Positions 1-8,463 of a DNA stretch of 64,000 nucleotides are shown here, piece by piece (positions within the stretch are counted from its first letter, which is position 1; each line of letters opens with the position of its first letter). The stretch lies in contig NZ_JAKSXV010000097.1 in assembly GCF_022829345.1 (NCBI RefSeq), positions 36,132 through 100,131 of the forward strand, written 5' to 3'. Made by a program: the position numbers and the translations under genes. This DNA comes from Methylobacterium sp. J-090. GTDB taxonomy: Bacteria; Pseudomonadota; Alphaproteobacteria; Rhizobiales; Beijerinckiaceae. The notes below the pieces were generated by a model, which did not search any database, was not told the origin of the DNA, and saw only the letters and a list, made by a program, of their open reading frames with translations.

Positions 1-499
1 CTTCGATGTCGCCCGAGCCCTCCTGCGTCGGCGAGCCGGCGCCGACGCTGTCGGGCGTGAAGATTGTCTCGCCGCCGAGTTCCACGCTCGGGGTTTCGGC
101 CTCGTAGCGGGGATTCAGCAGGGCCGCGCCCTCGGTTGCCGCCTCCAGGGTCTCGGCGATCACCACCGCGATGGGCTGGTTGGCGTAGCGGACGTTTCCG
201 TTCTGCAGGAGGTCGAGGCGGAAGGCGAAGGGGTTGTCCTTCTCGTCCGGGGATTTGGCGAGTGCCGGCGCGTTCTCCGGACTCATCACGTCGACGACGC
301 CCGGATGGGCCTTGGCCGCCGCGACGTCGAGGTGGGTCACCCGGCCGCGGGCGATGGCGCTCACCGCCATGACGGCGTGGAGCATCCCCCCGGGGTGGAA
401 GTCGGCGCTGTAGCGGGCCGCGCCCGTGACCTTGGCGGGGCCGTCGCGCCGGGTCAGGGGCTGGCCGATGGAGGCGCCGTGGCGCATGCGCTCGGTCAT
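1..499 (-). CDS. paoC: PaoC-type molybdopterin-binding aldehyde oxidoreductase large subunit (5' part only)
   Basis: This is the N-terminal ~166 residues of a xanthine dehydrogenase/aldehyde oxidase family large subunit; the rest lies beyond the window edge. It begins MTERMRHGASIGQPLTRRDG and has the family's early pattern: 'DGPAKVTGAARYSADF', then a region where metabolites are compared with 'HPGVVDVM' and 'QPIAVVIAET'. Such subunits carry the molybdenum cofactor that hydroxylates aldehydes to acids. The ATG overlaps the stop of the FAD subunit (ATGA), so the three subunits are translationally coupled. Subunit order (2Fe-2S, FAD, Mo) and the four-iron-type FAD partner point to PaoABC/YagTSR rather than classic XDH. 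The substrate cannot be read from the sequence. Confidence 0.85.
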   Translation of the reverse strand, partial: MTERMRHGASIGQPLTRRDGPAKVTGAARYSADFHPGGMLHAVMAVSAIARGRVTHLDVAAAKAHPGVVDVMSPENAPALAKSPDEKDNPFAFRLDLLQNGNVRYANQPIAVVIAETLEAATEGAALLNPRYEAETPSVELGGETIFTPDSVGAGSPTQEGSGDIE

Positions 500-1548
500 G
501 GTCGGGCTCCGGAAGGGGCGGCGGCGAAGGGGCTGGCGGGCAAGGCGGGGATGCGCGCCGGCGTGCCGGCCTGCGCGAGGGTCAGGGCCCGCACGACGAT
601 GCGGCGGGCGAGCTCGATCTTGGCGGCGTTGTCGCCGGACGGCGTCGCTCCGGCGAGCGCCGCGTCGGCGGCCTTCGCGAACAGCGCCGGGCTCGGCACC
701 TGATCGGCGAGAAGGCTTTCGGCCTCCCGCGCCCGCCAGGGCTTCAGGGCGACGCTGCCGAGGGCGATGCGGGCCTGCCCGATGCGATCCCCGTCGAGGG
801 TGAGGCCGACGGCGGCCGAGACCAGCGCGAAGGCGTAGGAGGTGCGCTCGCGGACCTTGAGGTAGCGCGAATGGGCGGCGAACTTTTTCGCGTCGGGCGG
901 GAGCCGGACGGCGACGATCAACTCGCCCGGCGCCAGCTCGGTCTCGCGCTCCGGCGTGTCGCCGGGCAGGCGGTGGAAATCCGCGAGCGGGATTGCGCGG
1001 CGCCCGGCCGGTCCCTCGATCTCCACGATCGCGTCGAGGGCGGCGAGCGGCACGCAGAAATCCGACGGGTGGGTGGCGATGCAGTGCTCGCTCCAGCCCA
1101 GCACGGCGTGAGTGCGCGTCGCCCCGCCGAGGGCCTCGCAGCCGGCGCCGGGGTCGCGTTTGTTGCAGGCGCTCGCGGTGTCGTAGAAATACTGGCAGCG
1201 GGTGCGCTGGAGGACGTTGCCGGCGGTGGTGGCGGCGTTGCGCAGCTGCGCCGAGGCGCCCGACAGCAGGGCCTCGGCCACGGCCGGATAGCTCTTGGCG
1301 AAGGCCGGATCGTGGGCGAGGGTCGCGTTGCGCACGAGGGCGCCGATGCGGACCGCGCCATCCGGCAGGGTCTCGACGGCATCGAGGCCGGACACACGCG
1401 AAATGTCGACGAGGCGTTCGGGCCGGGTGATCCCGCCCTTCATCAGGTCGAGGAGGTTGGTGCCCGACGCCAGATACGCGGCCCCCGCCCCGTGGGCCGC
1501 CACGGCCTCGGCGACGCTGCCGGCGCGGACATAGTCAAAGTTTTTCAT
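496..1548 (-). CDS. paoB: PaoB-type FAD-binding subunit of aldehyde oxidoreductase
   Basis: A 350-residue FAD subunit of a molybdenum hydroxylase. The FAD-binding stretch 'LASGTNLLDLM' lies near residues 27-37, followed by the second FAD motif ending 'NAATTAGNVLQ' near 104-114. Cysteines at about 118, 128 and 137 (in RCQYFYDT, ACNKR and GAGCEALGG) are the hallmark of the PaoB/HcrB-like group, which holds an extra [4Fe-4S] cluster; classic XDH FAD subunits lack it. Two more cysteines follow near 156 and 165. It passes electrons from the 2Fe-2S subunit to an acceptor. The gene overlaps both neighbours by ATGA, so start and stop are well fixed. Confidence 0.9.
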   Translation of the reverse strand: MKNFDYVRAGSVAEAVAAHGAGAAYLASGTNLLDLMKGGITRPERLVDISRVSGLDAVETLPDGAVRIGALVRNATLAHDPAFAKSYPAVAEALLSGASAQLRNAATTAGNVLQRTRCQYFYDTASACNKRDPGAGCEALGGATRTHAVLGWSEHCIATHPSDFCVPLAALDAIVEIEGPAGRRAIPLADFHRLPGDTPERETELAPGELIVAVRLPPDAKKFAAHSRYLKVRERTSYAFALVSAAVGLTLDGDRIGQARIALGSVALKPWRAREAESLLADQVPSPALFAKAADAALAGATPSGDNAAKIELARRIVVRALTLAQAGTPARIPALPASPFAAAPSGARP

Positions 1549-2078
1549 GCCGCGTCCTCGCTGAGGTTGCCGCCGGGCAGGACATCGGGGGCGTTCATCG
1601 CCGCGTGGGCGGCGAGCACGGCCTCGGTGATCCCCGCATAGGCGCCGCAGCGGCACAGGTTGCCGCTCATGCCCTCGCGCACCCGCTCGGGATCGTCGCC
1701 GGCCTGGCCCTCCCGGATCAGGCCCACCGCGCTCATGATCTGGCCCGGCGTGCAGAAGCCGCACTGGTACCCGTCGTGATCGACGAAGGCGGCCTGGACC
1801 GGGTGCAGCACGTCCCCGTCCGCCAGCCCCTCGATGGTGGTGATGGACGCCCCGTCGTGGCTCACGGCCAGCGCCAGGCAGGCATTGATCCGCACCCCGT
1901 CGAGGAGAACGGTGCAGGCGCCGCACTGGCCCCGGTCGCAGCCCTTCTTCGAGCCGGTGAGGTCGAGGCGCTCGCGCAAGGCGTCGAGGAGCGTGACCCG
2001 CGCATCCTCGAGGACGAGGCTGCGGGACACGCCGTTCACGGTCAGCGTGATGGGAAAGCCGGTTTCGGGAAAGCTCAT
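1545..2078 (-). CDS. paoA: PaoA-type 2Fe-2S subunit of aldehyde oxidoreductase
   Basis: A 177-residue iron-sulfur subunit with two [2Fe-2S] domains. The plant-ferredoxin-like cluster is seen in 'GCDRGQCGACTVLLDG' (about residues 45-60). The alpha-helical cluster is seen in 'QCGFCTPGQ' and 'LCRCGAY'. The E. coli PaoA carries a Tat signal, but no twin-arginine leader is present from the ATG chosen (MSFPETGF), so this complex is probably cytoplasmic. The open frame continues upstream into the inverted-repeat region, which is unlikely to be coding. It is the first gene of the operon and overlaps paoB. Confidence 0.88.
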   Translation of the reverse strand: MSFPETGFPITLTVNGVSRSLVLEDARVTLLDALRERLDLTGSKKGCDRGQCGACTVLLDGVRINACLALAVSHDGASITTIEGLADGDVLHPVQAAFVDHDGYQCGFCTPGQIMSAVGLIREGQAGDDPERVREGMSGNLCRCGAYAGITEAVLAAHAAMNAPDVLPGGNLSEDAA

Positions 2079-2226
2079 GCCGGGACGGCTCCGCGTGGCT
2101 TGTCTGGAACTTGTCCAGATAGGGCCATCGCCGGGGCCGACCAGCGGGGGGGGGCGGGGCGGTCGCGGTCCGATGGTTCGTCTTGAGCTGACTGCGATGC
2201 CGAAGAATTTTCGGATTTGGCGGGGG

Positions 2227-2321
2227 TCCCCTCTCCTGAAAGGAGAGGGACAGGGTGAGGTGTGGGACCTTTCCTGAGAGTTCACACACCTCACCCCAAC
2301 CCTCTCCTTCCAGGAGAGGGA
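2227..2321. repeat. Intergenic palindromic repeat, family A, copy 1
   Basis: Two arms face each other: TCCCCTCTCCTGAAAGGAGA continuing to GGTGAGGTGTG, then CACACCTCACCCC continuing to CTCTCCTTCCAGGAGAGGG. Each arm is also a small hairpin (CTCTCCT..AGGAGAG). Three similar copies lie at 6033, 36854 and 39268, all between genes. This copy sits between paoA and the DUF305 gene. It looks like a REP/MITE-like element; its function is not known. Confidence 0.85.
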
Positions 2322-2391
2322 GCGCGTAGCGCCTCACGCCGAAGGGCGATGGCGCCCTGCAGGATGGCTGTTGCGTGGCGGGCCGAATCGC

Positions 2392-2796
2392 CTACTTCGC
2401 CGCCCCCGTGCGCTTCAGGATCGCCTGCATCTGGGCGATCTCCGCGTCCTGCGCCTTGACGATGCTCTCGGCGAGCGCGCGCACCTCCGGGTCCTTCGAG
2501 TATTGCAGGGCGACCTTCGCCATGGCGATGGCGCCCTGGTGGTGCGGGATCATGCCGGCGGCGAAGTCGCGGTCGACGTCGCCCGAATAGGCGATGTCCA
2601 TGTCGCCGTGCATGCGCATGCCGGCCTCGCGGAAGGCGCGGGTGGAGGGGGCCTCGGCGCCCGCCTTGGCCTTGGGCGCCGGGTGGTCGTGGCCGGCATG
2701 GTCGTGGCCGGGGTGATCGTGGTCGTGGTCGGGGGCGGCGACCGCGCCCAGGGCGAAGACGACGAGGGCGGCGGCGAGGGTGGTCTTGAGGATCAT
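2392..2796 (-). CDS. DUF305 family periplasmic protein, His-rich
   Basis: A 134-residue exported protein. After a signal peptide (MILKTTLAAALVVFALGAVA) comes a run of Asp-His-Gly repeats (about residues 22-42, 'DHDHDHPGHDHAGHDH'), then a DUF305 domain with 'FAAGMIPHHQGAIAMAKV' and 'QDAEIAQMQAILKR'. DUF305 proteins (CopM and relatives) are ferritin-like four-helix proteins linked to copper or other metal tolerance. The His-rich tract would bind divalent metal in the periplasm. It starts 16 nt after the RND pump stop, so the two are probably co-transcribed. The metal handled cannot be told from sequence. Confidence 0.85.
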   Translation of the reverse strand: MILKTTLAAALVVFALGAVAAPDHDHDHPGHDHAGHDHPAPKAKAGAEAPSTRAFREAGMRMHGDMDIAYSGDVDRDFAAGMIPHHQGAIAMAKVALQYSKDPEVRALAESIVKAQDAEIAQMQAILKRTGAAK

Positions 2797-2812
2797 CAGA
2801 AGAACTCCGGGG

Positions 2813-5800
2813 TCAGAACAGGGCGGGGCGCGCGGCCCCGATGGGATGGTCGGCGGGGGCCGGTTCAACCTCGCTTCGGGCGGCGGCCAGCCGGGCGAAG
2901 GCCGGGCCGCCGAAGCGCAGGAGCAGGATCGGGGTCAGCACGGCGTCCAGCAGCGTCGCGCTGAACAGGCCGCCGAAGATCGTCACGGCGACGGGGTGGA
3001 GGATCTCCTTGCCGGGCGCGGTGCCGTCGACGAGGAGCGGCACCAGGGCGATGCCGGCGGCGAGCGCCGTCATCAGCACGGGCACGAGGCGCTCCTGGCT
3101 CGCGCGCAGCACCAGGGCCGGCCCGAAGGGGAGGCCCTCGGTCAGCCCGAGGTTGAGGGCGTGGCTGATCTTGAGGATGCCGTTGCGGGCGACGATGCCG
3201 GTGAGCGTCACGAAGCCGATCATCGAGGCCACCGACAGGGGCAGTCCCGCGACGGTGAGCGCCACGACGCTGCCGATGAGGGCGAGCGGCACGTTGCCCA
3301 TGACGATGAGGGCGAGGACGCCCGAGCGGTAGCGGCTCGCCAGGAGGGCGAAGACCAGGGAAAGCGACACGAGGCTGAGCAGGCCGATGGTCCGCGTCGC
3401 CTCGCCTTGCGCCTGGTACGCGCCCTCCAGACTCGCGCTGACGCCCTCGGGCAGCTTCGCCTGCGCCAGGGCTTTGCCGATGGCGCCGGCCACGGCCGAG
3501 CCGTCCGCCCCCGGCTCGGTGTTGGCCTGGACGACGAGCCGCCGCCGCCCGTTCTCGCGAAGGATCTGGTTGGGGCCGTCGCGCTCGGTGATGTCGGCGA
3601 GCGCATGGGCCGGGACCCAGCCCGTGGGGGTCTCGATGAGGAGGTCGCGGAGCGCCGTGACCGAGCGGCCGGATTCGGGCAGCCGCAGGGTCACGTCGAA
3701 CCGGCGCAGGCCGTCCACCAGGGTCGAGACCACGCGGCCGTTGGCGAGCCGGCTCACCGCATCGACCACGGCGTTGGGGGCGATGCCGTAGAGGGCGGCC
3801 CGGCCGCCGTCGACGCGGACGTCGAGCTGCGGAATCCGCACCTGCTTCTCGATGGCGAGGTCGGCGAGCCCGGGAATTTTCTCGAACTCCGCCTTGAGGG
3901 CCTCGGCGGTGCGACGCAGACCGTCGAGGTCCTCGCCGAACAGTTTTACGGCGATCTCGGCGCGCACGCCCGACAGCATGTGGTCGAGGCGGTGCGAGAT
4001 CGGCTGGCCGACATTGACCGAGACCGGCAGCACGCCGAGCCGCGCCCGGATGTCGGCGGCGATGCTTTCGCGCGGCCGGCCGCCGGGCCGCAAGCCGATT
4101 TCGAGGTCCGAGGAGTGGACGCCCTCGGCGTGCTCGTCGAGCTCGGCCCGGCCCGTGCGGCGCCCGACGCGGTCCACCTCCGGGATGTCGGCGACGAGCC
4201 CCTCCGCGATGGCGCCGATGCGGCTCGACTCGGTGAGCGAGATCCCCGGCGTGAAGGCGAGGTTGACGGTGAACGAGCCCTCGTTGAACGGCGGCAGGAA
4301 CGCGCGCGGCAGGCCGGCGGCGACGTAGACCGCCGCGCCGACGCCCAGGACGGCGCCCATCATCACGAGCCGCTGATGCCCGAACGCGAAGCCGACGAGG
4401 CGGGCGTTGCCGGCCTTGAGCCAACGGATCAGCCGGCCCTCCGGCGCCTCCAGGCTGTGTAAGCCGGGGAGCAGCCAGGAGGCGAGGGCGGGGGTCAACG
4501 TGAGAGAGACGACGAGGCTCGACAGGATGGCGATGATGTAGGCCTGACCGAGGGGGGCGAACAACCGCCCCTCGATGCCCGTGAGCGCGAAGAGCGGCAC
4601 GAAGACGAGGCAGATGATGGCGGTGGCGTAGACGATGCCCGACCGGACCTCGTTCGACGCCGCGACGATCACCGCGAAGGCCGAGCGGGGCGCGCCCGCG
4701 TGCCGGTTCTCGCGCAGGCGCCGCAGGATGTTCTCCACGTCGACGACCGCGTCGTCCACGAGTTCGCCGATGGCGATGGCGAGGCCGCCCAGCGTCATGG
4801 TGTTGATGGAGAGACCGAGCGCCGAAAAGATCGCCGCCGTGGCGAGGATCGAGACCGGGATCGCGGTGAGCGAGATGAGCGTCGTGCGGGCGTTCATCAG
4901 GAAGGCGAACAGCACCACGGCCACCACCGCCACGGCCTCGAGGAGCACCGTCACGACGTTGCGGAGCGAGGTCTCGATGAAGTCCGCCTGCCGGAACAGG
5001 ATCTTTTGGGCCTCGATGCCCTTCGGCAGGGCCGGGGCGATCTCGGCGAGCGCCGCCTCCACGGTCTTCGTCAGCCGGACGGTGTCGATGCCGGGCTGCT
5101 TCTCCACGGAGACGATGATTGCGGGTTTCCCCATGTAGCCGCCGTCGCCGCGCTTCGGCCGGGGCGCGAAGGCGACGTCCGCCACCTGCCGCAGGTAGAC
5201 CGGGCCGCCGGGCGTCGGCACCACGAGGTTGCTCAGATCCTCCAGGCGGGTGGTGCGGCCGACCGCGCGGATCAGCACTTCGCGGGCGCCCGCATCGGTG
5301 AAGCCGCCGCCGGCATTGGAGCCGAAGCCTTCCAGCGCTTTTCCCAGGGCGTCGTTGGTGACGCCGAGCGCCCGCATGGCGGCGGGGTTCGGGGCGACGC
5401 GGAACTGGCGGACCTCGCCGCCGATGGGGATCACCTGGGCGACGCCGGGGATCGACAGCAGGCGCGGCCGGATGGTGAAGTCGGCGGTCTCGCGCAGCTG
5501 CATGGCGGTGGCCGTCTCGCCCGTCACGGCGACGAGCAGGATGCCGCCCATGATCGAGGAGACCGGCCCCATCTGGGGCATGACGTTCAGGGGCAGTTCC
5601 GAGCGGGCCAGCGCGAGGCGCTCGGCCACGAACTGGCGGGCGCGGAACAGGTCGGCCGACCACTCGAACTCGACGGTGACGATGGAGAGGCCGATCCCCG
5701 AGACCGAGCGCACGCGGGTGACGCCGGGCAGGCCGTTCATCCGGGTCTCGATGGGGTAGGTGACGCGCTGCTCCACCTCCGTGGGGGCGAGCCCCTCGGC

Positions 5801-5956
5801 CTCCGTCATCACCGTGACGGTGGGGCGGTTGAGGTCGGGCAGCACGTCCACGGGCAGGCGGGTCAGGGCCAGCACGCCGGTGAGGACGAGGGCGGCGGCG
5901 AGCGCCAGCACGAGGAGGCGGTTGCGCAGGGACTGCGCGACGATGGTCTCGAACAT
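2813..5956 (-). CDS. CusA/CzcA-family heavy-metal RND efflux pump
   Basis: A 1047-residue inner-membrane RND pump, the usual length for the HME subfamily. It begins MFETIVAQSLRNRLLVLALA (TM1) with a duplicated 12-TM layout. The family signature 'LPVDVLPDLNRPTVTVMTEA' and 'GLAPTEVEQRVTYPIE' is near the N-terminus, and the TM4 proton-relay motif 'ELVDDAVVDVENILRR' is present. A preceding GGGAGG supports the start. The periplasmic adaptor lies upstream, with repeat A copy 2 in the 213-nt gap, and the DUF305 gene follows. No outer-membrane factor gene is visible, so a TolC-like channel would come from elsewhere. Substrate is probably a divalent or monovalent metal cation, by family. Confidence 0.9.
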   Translation of the reverse strand: MFETIVAQSLRNRLLVLALAAALVLTGVLALTRLPVDVLPDLNRPTVTVMTEAEGLAPTEVEQRVTYPIETRMNGLPGVTRVRSVSGIGLSIVTVEFEWSADLFRARQFVAERLALARSELPLNVMPQMGPVSSIMGGILLVAVTGETATAMQLRETADFTIRPRLLSIPGVAQVIPIGGEVRQFRVAPNPAAMRALGVTNDALGKALEGFGSNAGGGFTDAGAREVLIRAVGRTTRLEDLSNLVVPTPGGPVYLRQVADVAFAPRPKRGDGGYMGKPAIIVSVEKQPGIDTVRLTKTVEAALAEIAPALPKGIEAQKILFRQADFIETSLRNVVTVLLEAVAVVAVVLFAFLMNARTTLISLTAIPVSILATAAIFSALGLSINTMTLGGLAIAIGELVDDAVVDVENILRRLRENRHAGAPRSAFAVIVAASNEVRSGIVYATAIICLVFVPLFALTGIEGRLFAPLGQAYIIAILSSLVVSLTLTPALASWLLPGLHSLEAPEGRLIRWLKAGNARLVGFAFGHQRLVMMGAVLGVGAAVYVAAGLPRAFLPPFNEGSFTVNLAFTPGISLTESSRIGAIAEGLVADIPEVDRVGRRTGRAELDEHAEGVHSSDLEIGLRPGGRPRESIAADIRARLGVLPVSVNVGQPISHRLDHMLSGVRAEIAVKLFGEDLDGLRRTAEALKAEFEKIPGLADLAIEKQVRIPQLDVRVDGGRAALYGIAPNAVVDAVSRLANGRVVSTLVDGLRRFDVTLRLPESGRSVTALRDLLIETPTGWVPAHALADITERDGPNQILRENGRRRLVVQANTEPGADGSAVAGAIGKALAQAKLPEGVSASLEGAYQAQGEATRTIGLLSLVSLSLVFALLASRYRSGVLALIVMGNVPLALIGSVVALTVAGLPLSVASMIGFVTLTGIVARNGILKISHALNLGLTEGLPFGPALVLRASQERLVPVLMTALAAGIALVPLLVDGTAPGKEILHPVAVTIFGGLFSATLLDAVLTPILLLRFGGPAFARLAAARSEVEPAPADHPIGAARPALF

Positions 5957-6032
5957 TTTTTCAGCGCCTCCCGGGGCATGGGTTCGATCGGGGAATTTCG
6001 TTCGATCGCCGGTGCAGGCTGGTCTCGACGGG

Positions 6033-6128
6033 CTCCCTCTCCTGAAAGGAGAGGGCTGGGGTGAGGTGTGTGGGCTCTCCGGAAAGGTCCCACACCTCAC
6101 CCTGTCCCTCTCCTTCCAGGAGAGGGGA
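6033..6128. repeat. Intergenic palindromic repeat, family A, copy 2
   Basis: Left arm CTCCCTCTCCTGAAAGGAGA to GTGAGGTGTGTGG, right arm CCACACCTCACCC to CCTCTCCTTCCAGGAGAGGG. It fills the gap between the adaptor gene (6170-7855) and the RND pump gene on the minus strand, so a long hairpin would form in their shared transcript. Confidence 0.85.
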
Positions 6129-6169
6129 CCCGCGCTGGACCGCATCCCGTCGCGACCGTCGCGGTCGGG

Positions 6170-7855
6170 CTAGCGGATCTGGTCCAGGAGTTCGGCGCCC
6201 TGGACGACGATGCGGCGGCCGGGCGCGAGGCCGTCGGCCACCAGCACCCGGTCGGCGTCGAGGGCGTCGGCCCGCACGGCGTGGGCGACGAAGCGCTCGG
6301 CGCTGACGTGCTCGTAGACGAGGTGGCCGCCCTCCGTGCGCACGAGGCCGCCGCGCGGCAGGGGCAGGCCCTGGCGCTCGCCGCCCGTGGGGGCGAGCAC
6401 GGTCACGAACTGGCCGAGCCGCAGGGCGCCGGCGTCGCCGACGACGGCGAACTGGACCGGCACCGCCTGGTTGCGGTCGGCGAGACCCGCGCCGCGATAG
6501 GACAGCGCGAGGCTCGTGCCGTCGCCGAGCCGCGCCGTGGCGGCGCTGCCGTCGGCGAGGGCGGCGAAACTCAGGGCCTCGACCCAGAGCTTGGCCGGAT
6601 CGACGATGCGGTAGACCACCGTGCCGGGGGCCGCCATGGCCCCGGCCACCGCCGCGGTCTCCGCGATGACGCCGTCCACGGGGGCGACCAGGGCCTCGGG
6701 CTCGCGCCGGATGGCGTCGAGGGCGGCGCGGCGGTCTCGCAAGCCGTCGAGCTCCGAGCGGGCGTCGTCGAGCTGGGTCTGGGCCACGGCGCCCGTGGTC
6801 GACAGGCGCTCGAACCGGGTGACCCGGCGGACCAGGATGGCGATCTGCTGGTCGAGCTCGCCCTGGCGCTGGCGCATGTCGGAGACGTCGACGGCCTGGA
6901 CCGGCGGCGTCACTGTCGCCAGCACGTCGCCGCGCCGCACCCGGGTGCCGAGGCGGGGAAAGCCCCCGGCGGGCGGGGCGAGGCGGCCGCCGACGGAGGA
7001 TTGCACCACGCCGCTGGCGTTCGGATCGGCGATGATCCGGCCGGGCAGTTCCGTGGTGCGGGCGACACTGCCCGTGGCGGTGAGATCCGTGCGGAGCGCC
7101 AGCAGGCGCTGCAGGGCTTTCGGCACGAACACCGAGCCGTCGGGCAGGCGCCGGGCTCGCTCCAGGGCGCCCGGCGTGAGGGCCGCCGGAAGGGTGACGT
7201 TGGCGGCCTTGCCGGCGTCGTCGTGGCCTTCGTGCGCGAAGGCGGTGCCGCCGAGCAGAAGGGTCGTCGCGAGGACGAGGAGGGCCAGGACCGGGGCGGT
7301 CCGGCGACCGCGCAAGGTCGCGACGGCGGCGAGGCCGAGGAGGAAGCCGCCGGCGGCCGTCGCCATGGGGTTCTGGCGGGCGAAGCGTTCGGCGAGCGTC
7401 GGGGCCGCGTCCCCGGTGCTCGCCGTGGCGGCGGGCGCTTCCGGCAGGTCGAAGTCGAGGGTCAGGATGTCGGTTCGGCCGCCCTCGCTGACCCCCACCA
7501 TGAGGTCGCTATGGGTCTGGCCCGCCGGCCAGGGGAGGGGGAGGCGGTAGGTGCCGGGCGCCGTCTCGACGGCCTTCCGGCGCGGCTGGCCGGCCAGGGA
7601 CACGGCGATGCCGGCACCCGGCACCGGCGCGTTGGTGACGAAGCGGTCGAGGGTGAGCACGAGGCTGTCGCCCGCGACCACGGCCACGAGTTCGAACCGC
7701 TCGGAGACGGCCTCGGCGCGGGGCGCCGCCGCCACCGGCGCCGGGGGCGCCTCGGCGCCGTGGTCGTGGCCCTCATGCGCCGAGGCGAGGCCGGGGGCGA
7801 GCAGCATACAGGCGAGGGCGAGCGCGCGCAGGGCGGCCGCGGGAACGAGGGGCAT
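6170..7855 (-). CDS. RND periplasmic adaptor (HlyD/CusB-like) with duplicated His-rich N-terminal region
   Basis: A 561-residue membrane-fusion protein, long for the family (about 400). The N-terminus has a signal peptide, then HEGHDHG (about residue 27), then an extra domain of roughly 130 residues. A hydrophobic segment follows, and a second signal-like stretch ends in 'FAHEGHDDAG' (about 210). Only then come the canonical parts: barrel-sandwich/lipoyl 'GRLAPPAGGFPRLGTRVRRGD', an alpha-hairpin with 'RQRQGELDQQIAIL', and beta-barrel domains. This looks like a fusion of a metal-sensing or binding front domain to an adaptor. It would link the RND pump at 2813 to an outer-membrane channel. Confidence 0.85.
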   Translation of the reverse strand: MPLVPAAALRALALACMLLAPGLASAHEGHDHGAEAPPAPVAAAPRAEAVSERFELVAVVAGDSLVLTLDRFVTNAPVPGAGIAVSLAGQPRRKAVETAPGTYRLPLPWPAGQTHSDLMVGVSEGGRTDILTLDFDLPEAPAATASTGDAAPTLAERFARQNPMATAAGGFLLGLAAVATLRGRRTAPVLALLVLATTLLLGGTAFAHEGHDDAGKAANVTLPAALTPGALERARRLPDGSVFVPKALQRLLALRTDLTATGSVARTTELPGRIIADPNASGVVQSSVGGRLAPPAGGFPRLGTRVRRGDVLATVTPPVQAVDVSDMRQRQGELDQQIAILVRRVTRFERLSTTGAVAQTQLDDARSELDGLRDRRAALDAIRREPEALVAPVDGVIAETAAVAGAMAAPGTVVYRIVDPAKLWVEALSFAALADGSAATARLGDGTSLALSYRGAGLADRNQAVPVQFAVVGDAGALRLGQFVTVLAPTGGERQGLPLPRGGLVRTEGGHLVYEHVSAERFVAHAVRADALDADRVLVADGLAPGRRIVVQGAELLDQIR

Positions 7856-7937
7856 GAAGACATCTTTCGCCGACGGAGCAGGGAACGGCGTTCCGGCGCC
7901 GGCCCTGGGGCAACGGCGCGCGGGACGCGGGACAGCG

Positions 7938-8375
7938 TCAGGCGAAGGATCTGGGGGGTTCGGGGAGCGCTTCCGGGACGACGTCCGTCCGGGCGGGGAG
8001 GGCGCGGGCATGGGCCCGCGCTTCGGGGCCCCGCGCGGGCAGGGCCGCATGGGTCTCGGGCGCGAGGGCGGTGCCGGTGCAGCAGGATGTGCCCGGCCGG
8101 CAGCAGGCCCCGTCGCAGGGATGGGCGAGGCCCGTCTCCGCGCTCGCCCGGACCACCGGGGCGGTGGCGATGGACGTGGTTACGGCCGCGACGGATGTCG
8201 CCGCGATGGACTTGGCCGCGACGGAAGCGGGGAGGGGAGTGACGGAAGCGACGGCCCGGTCCGGGCCCGCAGGGGCGTGTCCCGCATGCGCCTCGGCGCC
8301 CGACGGCACGGCGAAAGCGGCGATCAGAACGATCACCGCCACCAGCCACAGTACCATGTTGCGTGCGTGAGCCAT
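7938..8375 (-). CDS. Small exported Cys/His-containing protein of the metal island
   Basis: A 145-residue protein of no recognised family. It has a hydrophobic N-terminus (MAHARNMVLWLVAVIVLIAA), then 'AEAHAGHAPAG', an Ala/Ser/Thr-rich low-complexity stretch, and a Cys-rich motif 'CDGACCRPGTSCCTG' near residues 91-105. The Cys and His clusters and its place first in the minus-strand metal island suggest metal binding in the periplasm. That role is inferred. Start assignment is uncertain: a GTG/ATG a few codons upstream is possible. Confidence 0.6.
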   Translation of the reverse strand: MAHARNMVLWLVAVIVLIAAFAVPSGAEAHAGHAPAGPDRAVASVTPLPASVAAKSIAATSVAAVTTSIATAPVVRASAETGLAHPCDGACCRPGTSCCTGTALAPETHAALPARGPEARAHARALPARTDVVPEALPEPPRSFA

Positions 8376-8463
8376 GCTGGCAATCCACATAGCACGGGCG
8401 CCGCCCCCGCGACAGACGGGTTTTTCTCGCCTAATCCAGGGGGCGGGTCTGAGAGCACATCCT

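Noticed and set aside
2780..4462. A 560-codon plus-strand frame opposite the RND pump gene
   Set aside because: Low-complexity His/Glu/Arg-rich translation antisense to a clear pump gene; a GC-bias artefact.
5981..6020. GGGTTCGATC stretch upstream of the RND gene, considered as a tRNA T-arm
   Set aside because: No acceptor or anticodon arm could be paired around it.
6068..8242. A 724-codon plus-strand frame opposite the adaptor and small protein genes
   Set aside because: Same reason: complement of coding DNA, no recognisable domain.
8376..8463. Cobalamin riboswitch before cobF
   Set aside because: The 88-nt gap is too short and lacks the B12-box pattern.
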